From CAZRHR01 sp964599915 (GTDB taxonomy: Bacteria; Bacteroidota; Bacteroidia; CAIKAF01), in NCBI GenBank assembly GCA_964599915.1, contig CAZRHR010000005.1, positions 3,698-67,697 on the forward strand: DNA of 64,000 nt. Reading direction: 5' to 3'. Each line of letters opens with the position of its first letter. Position 1 is the stretch's first letter. A program made the translations under genes and the position numbers. The notes under the pieces are model-generated. The model did no database searches. It saw only the letters and a program-made list of their open reading frames with translations, and was not told where the DNA came from. Shown one piece after another: positions 50,726-59,903 of the stretch.

Positions 50726-52846
50726 TTAAAGTGGCAGGTTCATCTCTTTGATTAACCGGTCTCCACCCATTTGTTTATGAATGACAAAGCAAACATACCG
50801 GATGTCAGCTACAATGTTGCGGCATCGATCCGGATCATAGATGATGTCGCTCATGGTGGATTCCCAAGAACGGTCGAAGTTTATGCCAATCAATTCTCCT
50901 TTGGCATTAAGTACAGGGCTTCCTGAATTTCCTCCGGTGGTGTGGTTGGAGGCGATGAAGGCCACCTGAAGCTCGCCTTCCGCATTGCCATAAGGACCCC
51001 ATTGATTGGATTTAAGCAACGCCACGAAATCTTGACCCATGTGGAAATCCGGATCGTTGGGCAGGTATTTTTGAAGCATTCCTTTTGCCGTTGTATACCA
51101 ATGATAATACACGCCATCTGCGGGGAAATAAGGTTGCACTTTTCCAAAGGAAATCCTCAATGTGCTGTTGGCATCCGGATATAGTTGGCGTTGGCCGGGA
51201 TGGTCTAAAAGATGAGACACGTACCGCTGTAAAAGCACGTCTCTTTGGGCAAAAGTTTTCTTCGCGTTGGGTTCGAGTACATTGATTCTGGTGTCATCTA
51301 AGGCTTTCACCAGCAGCATTACAGCATCTTTTTGCATTCTGCGCGCGGCATGCCCATCGGGGTGTTCAAGGGCAGTTATCACGGACGTAGAATCTGCGAA
51401 AATACTTTCTTTATACAGAGCTGCTGTGTATTTACTTAGTCCGGTGGCGCGGATGGCGCGGACTTGCTCGGTGGGCAAATATTTCTCAGGGGTGTGTTTT
51501 AAAAAGGAGGGCCACACCGCCTCAAAAATGGCCGCATCTACTGCTTTATCCCATTGCCCATAAAAAGCACGCGCTTGAAGGATGAGTTGGTCGGCCAAAG
51601 GTTTTAATTTCCCCTCTTTCTGTAGGTTGTTTTGTTCGAAGGTAAACTTCATGAATTTCTGAGCAAACCCTAGAATTTCCGGACCCGAGGAAAAAAGTTC
51701 ACTGTAGGTATTGAGCGCCATTAAATCCTCAGAGGATCCGGCATAAAGTTGATTGAATAAGTGCAAGACTTCTTGGGGGCCGCCGGACATTAAATAGGCG
51801 TTTTCCTGGGCCAATTTTACATCCATGGCCCCTAGTTTTTTAAGTCCCCGGTTTTCTCCAATCCATTTTTTCCAGTAATTGGCAATGCGACTTTGTTTGG
51901 CGGCATATCTGAGGGTAAGGGCTTCCGAATCACGCATGGCGCGGTTGATGACAGATAAGGCGCGATCCCGAATCTCTATGCGTGCCGGATTAATTTTCTC
52001 CATTAATAATTTTACCGCGGCGGCGGGTAGGTATTGTTCCGTTCTACCGGGAAAGCCATACACCATGGTAAAGTCATTTTCTTTCACGCCATTTAGGGAG
52101 ACTTGTAAATGCCGAATGGGGGAATAAGGCTTATTTTCCGGGGCGTAAGCTGCCGGAAGGTTTTGGGCATTGGCGTAGACCCGAAACACAGCAAAATCTC
52201 CTGTATGCCTAGGCCACATCCAATTGTCTGCATCATACCCATACTTTCCTATGTAAGAGGGAGGCGTGAGAACAAGTCGAATGTCTTTAAAAGTTTCTTT
52301 TACAATAAGTTGGTATCTATTTCCATAAAAAATGGGTTTGATTTCGGCCGAGTAATGCGTCCCTTTGGTGGCATCTTCAATGATGCGACGCATGTTTTGC
52401 TGTCTTTGGGCTTCATTATTTTCCGCCCCCATTTGGACCATGGAAGTAACATCTTCCATTCGCACAATGCGGGTTGCTGTAAGTCCGGGGCAGGGAATTT
52501 CATCCTTTGGCGTCACCGCAAAGAAACCATCTCTGAGATAGTTTTTTTCCAGTGAGCTGGCTTGTTGGATATAATAATAACCACAATGGTGATTGGTAAA
52601 CAACAGACCTTGAGACGATACCAACTCAGAGGTACAGCCTCCACCAAAAATAAATACGGCGTCTTTTAAAGAAGCTTGGTCATTGGTGTAGAGGTCTGCG
52701 TAAGGAATAGATAGCCCCATTTTTTGCATGTTGGCTTGTACAGAGGCTGGCATGGCGTAAGGCAACCACATGCCCTCTACTGCCCAAACATTTGCAAAAC
52801 AAAAACTTACAATAATAGCCCATCCGGTGAGAACGACATTGCGCAT
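50726..52846 (-). CDS. S46 family dipeptidyl-peptidase (DPP7/DPP11 type)
   Basis: A 706-residue periplasmic serine peptidase from the ATG at 52846 (MRNVVLTGWAIIVSFCFANV, signal peptide). A TTG eight codons upstream overlaps the promoter box and is rejected. The chymotrypsin-like triad is His near residue 86 in LFTNHHCGYYY, Asp in RHTGDFAVFRVY and Ser643 in GGNSGSPVLN. The helical insertion that closes over the substrate N-terminus lies between about residues 280 and 560. The family releases dipeptides from peptide N-termini; DPP7 prefers hydrophobic and DPP11 acidic P1 residues, and I cannot decide between them. It complements the S9, M28 and S1-like enzymes. Confidence 0.92.
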   Translation of the reverse strand: MRNVVLTGWAIIVSFCFANVWAVEGMWLPYAMPASVQANMQKMGLSIPYADLYTNDQASLKDAVFIFGGGCTSELVSSQGLLFTNHHCGYYYIQQASSLEKNYLRDGFFAVTPKDEIPCPGLTATRIVRMEDVTSMVQMGAENNEAQRQQNMRRIIEDATKGTHYSAEIKPIFYGNRYQLIVKETFKDIRLVLTPPSYIGKYGYDADNWMWPRHTGDFAVFRVYANAQNLPAAYAPENKPYSPIRHLQVSLNGVKENDFTMVYGFPGRTEQYLPAAAVKLLMEKINPARIEIRDRALSVINRAMRDSEALTLRYAAKQSRIANYWKKWIGENRGLKKLGAMDVKLAQENAYLMSGGPQEVLHLFNQLYAGSSEDLMALNTYSELFSSGPEILGFAQKFMKFTFEQNNLQKEGKLKPLADQLILQARAFYGQWDKAVDAAIFEAVWPSFLKHTPEKYLPTEQVRAIRATGLSKYTAALYKESIFADSTSVITALEHPDGHAARRMQKDAVMLLVKALDDTRINVLEPNAKKTFAQRDVLLQRYVSHLLDHPGQRQLYPDANSTLRISFGKVQPYFPADGVYYHWYTTAKGMLQKYLPNDPDFHMGQDFVALLKSNQWGPYGNAEGELQVAFIASNHTTGGNSGSPVLNAKGELIGINFDRSWESTMSDIIYDPDRCRNIVADIRYVCFVIHKQMGGDRLIKEMNLPL

Positions 52847-52867
52847 ACCTATTTTTTTTCGTGTCCT

Positions 52868-52875
52868 CAAAAGTA
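52868..52875 (-). promoter_or_regulatory. TAnnTTTG -7 box of the S46 peptidase gene
   Basis: The minus strand reads TACTTTTG, 21 bases before the ATG at 52846. Perfect match with a normal short leader. Confidence 0.6.
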
Positions 52876-52970
52876 GGATTTCCCACGGTAAACCTCACCC
52901 AAATGCGTTGCGAAAAAAAAGTTCAGCCTTCGTGATTTTTGAAAATAATTGCTGTATTATTGCAAGTGAC

Positions 52971-53363
52971 ATGGGTGTAGTCTCAAAAATCACAAACGAT
53001 ATCTCTGTTTCTGTTGAAACCAAGTTTCGAGAGAAGCAATCTGATGTAGCCAATGGCTACTTCCTTTTTTCTTACTTTATCACCATTGAGAATTTGGGAC
53101 AAACGCCTTGTCGTTTATTGAGAAGGCATTGGCATATTTTGGATTCTTCCGGTGAGTACAGAGAAGTAACCGGAGATGGTGTGGTAGGCGAACAGCCGCT
53201 TCTGCGCCCGGGTGAGCGATTTTCGTATGAGTCTGCTTGTAATTTTACTACGGAGATTGGTAAAATGCATGGTACGTTTTTCATGGAAAACTTGCTGACC
53301 CATGCTACTTTTCAGGTGACTATTCCTGAATTTTTAATGGTTATGCCAGCTAAGCTTAACTGA
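52971..53363 (+). CDS. apaG: ApaG domain protein
   Basis: A 130-residue protein with the ApaG fold (a fibronectin-III-like beta sandwich): VSVETKFREKQSDVAN, YFITIENLGQTPCRLLRRHW, GEQPLLRPGERFSYESACNF and IGKMHGTFFM. I start at ATG 52971 (MGVVSKITND); the longer frame from 52770 runs into the S46 gene on the other strand. ApaG/Co2+-Mg2+ efflux proteins are widespread with an unsettled biochemical role. A near-consensus TATTATTG lies eight bases before the ATG. Divergent from the S46 peptidase and separated by 154 bases from the kinase operon. Confidence 0.9.
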   Translation: MGVVSKITNDISVSVETKFREKQSDVANGYFLFSYFITIENLGQTPCRLLRRHWHILDSSGEYREVTGDGVVGEQPLLRPGERFSYESACNFTTEIGKMHGTFFMENLLTHATFQVTIPEFLMVMPAKLN

Positions 53364-53504
53364 TTTTCTTCTTTTTCCTTAGTTCGTCTTTAAAACCGCT
53401 TGATTTTAGATGAAGCGCTGTATCTTTCATGAAAACTTAGCCGCAAAAGGTTGAGAATTAAGAATTGATAAGACGAAAAACTTTTTACACCCACCTTTCA
53501 ACTT

Positions 53505-53512
53505 TACCTTTG
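53505..53512 (+). promoter_or_regulatory. TAnnTTTG -7 box of the histidine kinase operon
   Basis: TACCTTTG is followed by cgttt and the ATG at 53518. Perfect match with five-base spacing, again predicting a leaderless transcript. Confidence 0.6.
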
Positions 53513-53517
53513 CGTTT

Positions 53518-55101
53518 ATGAATCCACGCATGATCCGCTTTATTATTCTGTCCATGTTTTCAGCCATGACAGGTTTGGTGGGCATTCAAATTATTTGGAT
53601 TCGGAAAGCGGTAGAACAGCGAGAAGAGCAATTTAACCAAGAGGTTTTTGCAGCATTGGCTTCTATTTCGCAGGCGTATGAAAAAGAGGTTTGGGCCAAG
53701 CACATTGAAAAAATGTTGGATTGGTCATCGCTCGAGTCTGGCGTTCAGGGGATGATGGATTCGTTGCACCAAGTGACCCTTTGCCAGCCTAAGGATTCTA
53801 TGCCAGGTTTTACCACGACCCCGGAGGGAGAGGTTTATCTTCAATTGAACTGGGAAGGCGGCTATCCATTTGCCCGTGCACCGCGCGGCCCTTTTGGTGA
53901 AGCACAAAATAATCCTTGGGTCAATCTTCAAGATGAAGGAAACAACAATTATATAGAGAGCCTCGACCAAACTTACCGTGTGCTTACGGAGAGCCGTGAT
54001 TTAATTGGCAACATGCTCCAAAACTTGGTGAGTCGATTTGTGTTTACCAACCAGCAGGAAGTAGATAGTGTCTTGCTGGAAAAACTTGTGGCCGGTGAAT
54101 TTCATGCGCGTGGGATAAAAATGCCCATTCAATACACAGTTTACCATCCGTATAAACAAGAAATGAGGTTTGGAAACCTTCAGCGTCGCAAGGACATGGA
54201 GGAGTCGCCTTATCGCATTTCATTGGGTTCAGAGCCGTACCCAAACGCCTTCGAACTGGTACTTTTCTTTCCACAGAAAAACCGTTTTTTACTTAGCAAC
54301 ATCATCTTTTTGTTGATTGCTTCGGCCTTTCTCATTCTGATTATCATCGGCTCTTTTGCTTATACCATCAATGTGATTTTCAAGCAGAAACAGGTACAAG
54401 AAATTAAAAACGACCTTATTAATAACATTACACACGAGTTAAAAACGCCCATTTCTACTATTTCCCTCGCCGTGCAGGCCATGTCAGATCCGGGTATGCG
54501 GGAAATTGTATCCCTTCGGGAAAAATACATTGGCGTGATCAGAGACGAAAACCATAGACTGGGGCAGTTAGTTGAAAATGTTTTACAGTCGGCCGTCTTC
54601 GACCGTGGTGATTTCCGGCTGAAAGTAAAACGCATCGATTTACATCAACGCATTGATAAAGTCCTTTCCAGTTTATCTATGCAGGCCCAAGCGAAAGGCA
54701 TTCGAGTGAATAGAAATCTACACGCCAAGCAGGTGAATGTAGATGTTGATGATGTAATGATGACCAATTTGTTTTTCAACCTTGTGGACAATGCCATCAA
54801 ATACGCCTCCAAAGACAACCCTTTTGTCACCATATCTACCTGGGACGAAGCACATTATTTTTGTTTTGAGGTCGCAGACAACGGCATTGGGATTTCTAAG
54901 GATGACCAAAAACGAATTTTTGAAAAATTATACCGCGTTCCTACAGGCAATGTGCATAATGTAAAGGGCTATGGACTAGGCCTCAGTTATGTAAAATCTA
55001 TTGTAGAACGCCACCATGGTGAAATTTCGGTAAAAAGTGCCCTGGGAGAAGGCAGCCGATTCACCGTAAAAATCCCTTTAAAACAACCTGAACAATCATA
55101 A
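53518..55101 (+). CDS. Sensor histidine kinase (HisKA type)
   Basis: A 527-residue inner membrane kinase. TM1 is about residues 6-28 and TM2 about 259-284, enclosing a periplasmic sensor of about 230 residues with no named domain. The dimerisation/phosphoacceptor site is His306 in NITHELKTPIS. The ATP-binding domain has the N box (FFNLVDNAIKYA), G1 (VADNGIGIS), F (IFEKLYRV) and G2 (GYGLGLSYV). No HAMP domain is obvious between TM2 and HisKA. The OmpR-type regulator follows after 19 bases and is the evident partner. The operon also carries a LytS-type sensor. Confidence 0.93.
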   Translation: MNPRMIRFIILSMFSAMTGLVGIQIIWIRKAVEQREEQFNQEVFAALASISQAYEKEVWAKHIEKMLDWSSLESGVQGMMDSLHQVTLCQPKDSMPGFTTTPEGEVYLQLNWEGGYPFARAPRGPFGEAQNNPWVNLQDEGNNNYIESLDQTYRVLTESRDLIGNMLQNLVSRFVFTNQQEVDSVLLEKLVAGEFHARGIKMPIQYTVYHPYKQEMRFGNLQRRKDMEESPYRISLGSEPYPNAFELVLFFPQKNRFLLSNIIFLLIASAFLILIIIGSFAYTINVIFKQKQVQEIKNDLINNITHELKTPISTISLAVQAMSDPGMREIVSLREKYIGVIRDENHRLGQLVENVLQSAVFDRGDFRLKVKRIDLHQRIDKVLSSLSMQAQAKGIRVNRNLHAKQVNVDVDDVMMTNLFFNLVDNAIKYASKDNPFVTISTWDEAHYFCFEVADNGIGISKDDQKRIFEKLYRVPTGNVHNVKGYGLGLSYVKSIVERHHGEISVKSALGEGSRFTVKIPLKQPEQS

Positions 55102-55120
55102 AAGTTTTTAAATTGGCCTT

Positions 55121-55834
55121 ATGGAAGAGATTAAACCTCGCGTACTTCTTGTAGAAGACGAAATAAATTTAGGTAACGTTCTTAAAGATTATCTGGAATT
55201 CAAAGGATACCAGATCGATCTTTGTACCAATGGTGAGGAAGGTTTCGACACCTTTACCAAGAACCGATACGACCTTTGTATCCTGGATATCATGCTTCCT
55301 ATAAAGGATGGTTATACGCTGGCCAAAGAAATTCGTCAGGCCAACCAAAGCATCCCCATCATCTTTCTCACAGCAAAAAGTTTACCGGACGACCGCATCG
55401 AGGGATTTAAAGCCGGAGCAGATGATTACCTCACCAAGCCTTTCAACATGGAAGAGCTGTTATTACGGGTAAAAGCGGTGCTTAAGCGTACCTCTGGATT
55501 GCCCGGCGTGGCAGAAGATGATAAAGTGTTTGACATTGGTGCTTATCATTTCGACTCCACCCGTCAGATGTTAACTTTGAAAAATGTTGGGGAAGACCGT
55601 AAGCTTACGTCCAAAGAATCAGAGCTTCTGCGTCTTTTGGCTTTAAATCTGAACAAAACCCTTGATCGCACCTTGGCGTTGAAAACCATTTGGGGCGACG
55701 ACTCCTACTTCAACGCACGCTCTATGGATGTGTACATCACGAAATTGAGAAAATACCTCCGTGAAGATCCCAGATTGGAAATTTTAAATGTTCACGGCAA
55801 AGGATTTAAGCTTTTGGTGAACGAAACCAACTAA
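55121..55834 (+). CDS. OmpR-family response regulator
   Basis: A 237-residue transcription factor. The receiver domain has the acidic pocket Glu12-Asp13, phosphoacceptor Asp56 in CILDIMLP, and the conserved Lys in DDYLTKPF. A winged-helix OmpR/PhoB effector domain follows (about 140-235: LTSKESELLRLLALN, NARSMDVYITKLRKYL, GKGFKLLV). Partner of the upstream kinase. Located between two sensor genes with gaps of 19 and 9 bases. Confidence 0.95.
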   Translation: MEEIKPRVLLVEDEINLGNVLKDYLEFKGYQIDLCTNGEEGFDTFTKNRYDLCILDIMLPIKDGYTLAKEIRQANQSIPIIFLTAKSLPDDRIEGFKAGADDYLTKPFNMEELLLRVKAVLKRTSGLPGVAEDDKVFDIGAYHFDSTRQMLTLKNVGEDRKLTSKESELLRLLALNLNKTLDRTLALKTIWGDDSYFNARSMDVYITKLRKYLREDPRLEILNVHGKGFKLLVNETN

Positions 55835-55843
55835 ATCGCCTTC

Positions 55844-58750
55844 ATGGCTGCTTTACGGGTACTTTATTGTTGGCTCATCAGCTTAATGTTGGTTGGGCAG
55901 GAGGTTCCTGTACGTAAAATTGGTGTAGAGGAGGGCTTGCCTTCTCAGCGCACTTTCGATGTGGTTGCTTTGCCCAATGGATTCATTTGGACGGCCACTT
56001 CTGCCGGACTTGTACGGTTCGACGGAAAGGAAAGTCTGGTATTCACTACGTCTGAAGGACTTCCGGACAACAGCATTAAACGCATGGCTTATGATCCTCA
56101 AACCCAGTCCCTTTGGTTTTTAACCTCTAGGGGAAGAGTGGGTTGGGTTACGGCGCAGCATCAAGTTGTTTTACCAGAACAACCCAAGTTAAGAAGACTT
56201 GAGATGGTTGATTTGACGCCAGGATTACCCGGTTCCATGTGGCTGGCCGATGCCAATGGCGAAATTTTATGCTACCAGAATCAGCGTATCCAGCATGAAA
56301 CCCGAATGGTACAAGGAAAAGTGGTTGGCATGGTTTGCGATTCTACTGGCAAGCTTTGGGTGCTTTCTAACCAACCTGCTGCCCTTTGGTCTTTTCAACC
56401 TAACACCCAGAAAGTCCCGGGTTTAGTCTGGCAAAGCCCAACGGAGAAAGTGATGAGCAGGCCGGTACTCCTTTCCAATGGCGACCTGGCCTGGTCGACC
56501 CTTTCCGGGCTTTGGCGTTTTCAACCCCATTCCAGCCATCCCCGCCCCGTCTTTTTAACCGATGCCTTTCAACAAACCCCTATTCATTGCCTTTTGCCCG
56601 ACGAACATGGAAAAATTTGGGTAGGAACACCCGAAGGTCTTTGGCTGATTGGACGTAAAAATGGAAGCTTCCAGCCTTTGAAAAGAATTTTACAGTCCTA
56701 TCAAATGAAAGCCTTATCCAAAGATTTTGAGGGAAACATTTGGGTAGCCACAGCCAATTCCGGGGTATTATATCTTCCCGATCAACAGATGTCGGTTCAA
56801 TCTTATGGGAGCAAACCGGCAGATCATGTGATTCAAGCCATGGAAGTTACCCCCGATGGCCGGTTGTGGGCCGGTAATATCCAAGGTGTGGTTTTTTACG
56901 GCGTACCTAATGAGCGAGCTGTACCCATTACCTTGTCCCAACGAATGCCAGTGTTGAAACTTTGTCAGGCAGGAAACCACATGTGGATTGGCACGGAACA
57001 AGGATTATATCGGTCGGATCAACCAAAAAAGCCCATTTGGCCCCGGGAAAAAATTACGGCCTTGGCTACTGATGGTGCAGACTATCTTTTTGTGGGTACG
57101 CCACAAACCCTTCATCAACTGCATGTGCCTTCGCAAAATTGGAAAACCTATTATACCGGCGCTATATCTAGCATGTTTTGGCATCCTTTTGAAAAAGCAT
57201 TGTGGATGGCCACCCCATTGGGCATTCAGCGATGGACACCCCAAGGTGCACAACGTTTAGTATCTGTAGGTTTACTTCAGGGACAAGAGATTTCAGATTT
57301 ATGTTACGATGCAGAGCGAGATATGGTTTGGGCCAGTACTTTGGGTGCCGGAATTTGGGGGCTTCAGGGGAAACAGCCGCTGTTGCATATTTCCAGTAGA
57401 CAAGGACTGGTGTCCGATATGATTTTTTCCATGCATTTGGATGATGATGGACATCTTTGGGCCGCCACACCCAAGGGCATTCACCAACTTGTGTTTTCCG
57501 GGCGTCAGGTGGCCCAATTGATTTTATGGGATAAAACCCATGGCTTACCTTCCTATGAGGTCAGTCAGGTGAAATGGTTTGGAGGTAAAGTTTTCGCAGC
57601 CACGCCTGCGGGTGTGGTGTTTTTTGAACCCCAAAAACCAAAAGAAGATGTGACGCCACCGCCTGTTTTTATCAATAGATTATTCGTTAATAACATGCCC
57701 AAGCCAAGGGCAGATACCTTGTGGCTAGATCCTTTTGAAAACAACTTACAAGTGGATGTTAGAGGTATTTCTTACCGAGATCCATCTGGCATTCGATTTT
57801 CTTATGTACTTGAGGGTTTAAGCCCTACGCCGGTCATGACTTCTTCCGGGAATTTATCTTTCCAAGCCTTGGCGCCAGGCTGGTACACGCTTTCTATTTT
57901 GGCCATGGACAGAAATGGACTGACCAGCCAAAAACCGGCCAAACTAACCATCTATATTCAACCTGCTTTTTGGCAAACCCTGGCATTTAAAATTTCCGTT
58001 TTTCTTTTATTGGCAGCCGGAATTGGTGTGTTGTTCTACCTTAGGTTAAGGTGGGTGCGTCGTCGGGAGCGAGAAAAGGCTGCTTTTACCAGGACCTTAA
58101 ATGAATTGAAGCTCACAGCCCTAAAAGCGCAGATGAATCCTCATTTTCTTTTTAATTCTTTAGGCTCCATTCAAAACCTCATTAATACGGACCGGAAAAA
58201 GGAAGCCAACCAATATTTGGCAAGGTTTGCCAAATTGTTGCGCATGGTTTTAGATCAAAGTGAAGAGCGAGAAGTAACATTAGCCGAAACCATGGCCCAA
58301 TTGGAGCTTTATTTACAACTAGAAAGTTTGCGGTTTTCGGAGGCATTTACCTATCAAATTTTTGCTCCCTCCCAACCGCAATCCATTCCCATGCCTCCCC
58401 TTATGATTCAGCCCTTTGTGGAAAATGCCATTAAACACGGATTACTTCCCAAAGGGAATGGCGCTCATTTAATGATTCGCTTTGAATTGCGGCCGGACCA
58501 GACTTTGTACTGCTGTATAGAAGACAATGGGATTGGTCGCGTGCAAAGAGAAATTCGCAAAGGACAAAGTCGGGCCGACCATGTGAGTAAAGGCATTTCC
58601 ATTACCCAAGACCGCTTACAATTGCTGAATGACCTTTCTGCGCGAAAAACCCAATTACATATCACAGATTTATACGATGCCCAAGGCCATGCCGCAGGAA
58701 CAAGGGTGGAATTGATTTTGCCTCTGCCAGAAACGTTTCAACAGCCTTAA
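55844..58750 (+). CDS. Two-component-propeller sensor with LytS/YehU-type kinase domain
   Basis: A 968-residue membrane sensor. After a signal peptide (ending about LVGQ), about 600 residues form two seven-bladed Reg_prop-type propellers with repeats such as GLPSQRTFDVVALPNGFIW, HGKIWVGTPEGLW and GHLWAATPKGI. A Y_Y_Y domain (about 640-705, RFSYVLEGLSPTP) precedes one transmembrane helix (about 710-735). The cytoplasmic part is a His_kinase domain of the LytS/YehU family: the phosphoacceptor is in AQMNPHFLFNSLGSIQNLI, the ATP-binding site in FVENAIKHGL and EDNGIGR. Such proteins usually pair with a LytTR regulator, but none is in this window; the adjacent regulator is OmpR-type. Start is nine bases after the regulator stop. 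Confidence 0.9.
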   Translation: MAALRVLYCWLISLMLVGQEVPVRKIGVEEGLPSQRTFDVVALPNGFIWTATSAGLVRFDGKESLVFTTSEGLPDNSIKRMAYDPQTQSLWFLTSRGRVGWVTAQHQVVLPEQPKLRRLEMVDLTPGLPGSMWLADANGEILCYQNQRIQHETRMVQGKVVGMVCDSTGKLWVLSNQPAALWSFQPNTQKVPGLVWQSPTEKVMSRPVLLSNGDLAWSTLSGLWRFQPHSSHPRPVFLTDAFQQTPIHCLLPDEHGKIWVGTPEGLWLIGRKNGSFQPLKRILQSYQMKALSKDFEGNIWVATANSGVLYLPDQQMSVQSYGSKPADHVIQAMEVTPDGRLWAGNIQGVVFYGVPNERAVPITLSQRMPVLKLCQAGNHMWIGTEQGLYRSDQPKKPIWPREKITALATDGADYLFVGTPQTLHQLHVPSQNWKTYYTGAISSMFWHPFEKALWMATPLGIQRWTPQGAQRLVSVGLLQGQEISDLCYDAERDMVWASTLGAGIWGLQGKQPLLHISSRQGLVSDMIFSMHLDDDGHLWAATPKGIHQLVFSGRQVAQLILWDKTHGLPSYEVSQVKWFGGKVFAATPAGVVFFEPQKPKEDVTPPPVFINRLFVNNMPKPRADTLWLDPFENNLQVDVRGISYRDPSGIRFSYVLEGLSPTPVMTSSGNLSFQALAPGWYTLSILAMDRNGLTSQKPAKLTIYIQPAFWQTLAFKISVFLLLAAGIGVLFYLRLRWVRRREREKAAFTRTLNELKLTALKAQMNPHFLFNSLGSIQNLINTDRKKEANQYLARFAKLLRMVLDQSEEREVTLAETMAQLELYLQLESLRFSEAFTYQIFAPSQPQSIPMPPLMIQPFVENAIKHGLLPKGNGAHLMIRFELRPDQTLYCCIEDNGIGRVQREIRKGQSRADHVSKGISITQDRLQLLNDLSARKTQLHITDLYDAQGHAAGTRVELILPLPETFQQP

Positions 58751-58875
58751 GTGACATGTTGCCGGATGTAGGCTCGTCTTTGCCATGCGCCCTTTTCCAA
58801 AGAGGATAATGGAATATTTGGGCACGAAGTAAATGTTTTATAAGGGCTTACCCTCGTGGCTGCATATGAAACGAA

Positions 58876-59592
58876 TTAGCGCTTGAGTTGCGCTTCCATG
58901 GTTTCCTTATCGGCATAACCCACATGGTTCCAAGTTTCTTTCCCATCCCGGAAAACGCGAATGACTGGAATAGCCTCAATGCGAAGCAGGCCGGATAAAT
59001 CAGGATTTTGGTCTACATCGATGCGGACCAATTTTAGGTTGTCGCCGTATTTTTTTTCTAAAGCCTCTAGGTCCGGTTTCATTTGCATGCAAGGTCTGCA
59101 CCATGGGGCGTAAAAATCTACGAGAACTTGTGGGTGGCTTTTGATGAGCGCCTCATATTCTTCCATGCTCATGCCTTTGATTTGTCGAACAACCGGTGGC
59201 GCTTCTTCCAAGGTAAGTCCGGCGGCTTTCCACTTTAGCAAGCCTCCCTCCAGTTCGTAAACCTGCATAAAGCCATTTTTTCTAAGCATTTCAGCGGCAC
59301 TTTTGCTTCTGCCGCCACTTAAGCAATAGACAAAATAGGGTTTGCTTTTGTCGAAACCGCCCATGGCTTGCTCGAAAGTGCCATCTGAAAAGTTCAGGTT
59401 TACAGCCCCTTTCATATGCGCTTCATCAAACTCACCGGTACTGCGCACATCCAAGATGATAGCCCCTTGGGTTTTGGCCAATTTTTCAGAAAAGCTTTTG
59501 GCATCGAGCACCTGTTGGCTGGTGGATGTGCCACAAGCGGCCAAAAAGGTCAATATCATCAAAGTAAATCCGGAACGCAGCATAAAATTCAT
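58876..59592 (-). CDS. Rhodanese-thioredoxin fusion lipoprotein
   Basis: A 238-residue exported lipoprotein. The leader LMILTFLAAC carries the attachment Cys20 (numbering from ATG 59592; an ATG three codons later is also possible). Residues 28-128 are a rhodanese domain with active Cys90 in VYCLSGGRS. Residues 138-238 are a thioredoxin domain with the redox pair WCRPC (Cys165, Cys168) and the cis-Pro in EAIPVIRVF. The fusion suggests handling of thiosulfate/persulfide sulfur coupled to disulfide reduction in the periplasm or on the outer membrane inner face. It sits next to a DUF6132-like gene, a pairing seen with rhodanese-like proteins in Bacteroidota. Confidence 0.9.
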   Translation of the reverse strand: MNFMLRSGFTLMILTFLAACGTSTSQQVLDAKSFSEKLAKTQGAIILDVRSTGEFDEAHMKGAVNLNFSDGTFEQAMGGFDKSKPYFVYCLSGGRSKSAAEMLRKNGFMQVYELEGGLLKWKAAGLTLEEAPPVVRQIKGMSMEEYEALIKSHPQVLVDFYAPWCRPCMQMKPDLEALEKKYGDNLKLVRIDVDQNPDLSGLLRIEAIPVIRVFRDGKETWNHVGYADKETMEAQLKR

Positions 59593-59640
59593 TTTAATAG
59601 GCTTAAATATACCAAGGTTCTATGAACCCGAAAAATCAAA

Positions 59641-59859
59641 TTACTTTTTTCTTTTTTGGAAGAAGCGATGGATGTCATCGCCCAAAGACCATCCGAATAG
59701 GGCCCCAAATCCTCCCATGAGGTATGGATTGCCTGTAATTGCACAGCCCTCAGGGGTGCAACCTACCCACCACCAATACGCCAATCCGGCGCCAAGTCCC
59801 AGGGCTGCCGGAATAATCCGAAACAGCATTTTTTTCCAATGATACATTGATAGTTCCAT
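59641..59859 (-). CDS. Small membrane protein, DUF6132-like
   Basis: A 72-residue protein with two hydrophobic segments (MLFRIIPAALGLGAGLAYWW and PYLMGGFGALFGWSLG), a loop GCTPEGCAITGNPY that matches the DUF6132 pattern (two Cys with ITxNP), and a basic C-terminus. The ATG at 59859 is supported by a perfect TAATTTTG box four bases upstream. Function unknown; the conserved cysteines beside a rhodanese-thioredoxin gene suggest sulfur or redox chemistry. Confidence 0.78.
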   Translation of the reverse strand: MELSMYHWKKMLFRIIPAALGLGAGLAYWWWVGCTPEGCAITGNPYLMGGFGALFGWSLGDDIHRFFQKRKK

Positions 59860-59863
59860 ACAC

Positions 59864-59871
59864 CAAAATTA
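59864..59871 (-). promoter_or_regulatory. TAnnTTTG -7 box of the DUF6132-like gene
   Basis: The minus strand reads TAATTTTG, then gtgt, then the ATG at 59859. Perfect match with four-base spacing. Confidence 0.6.
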
Positions 59872-59903
59872 GGCATGTTCTTCCTTGGTTTCCGTAACCA
59901 AAG

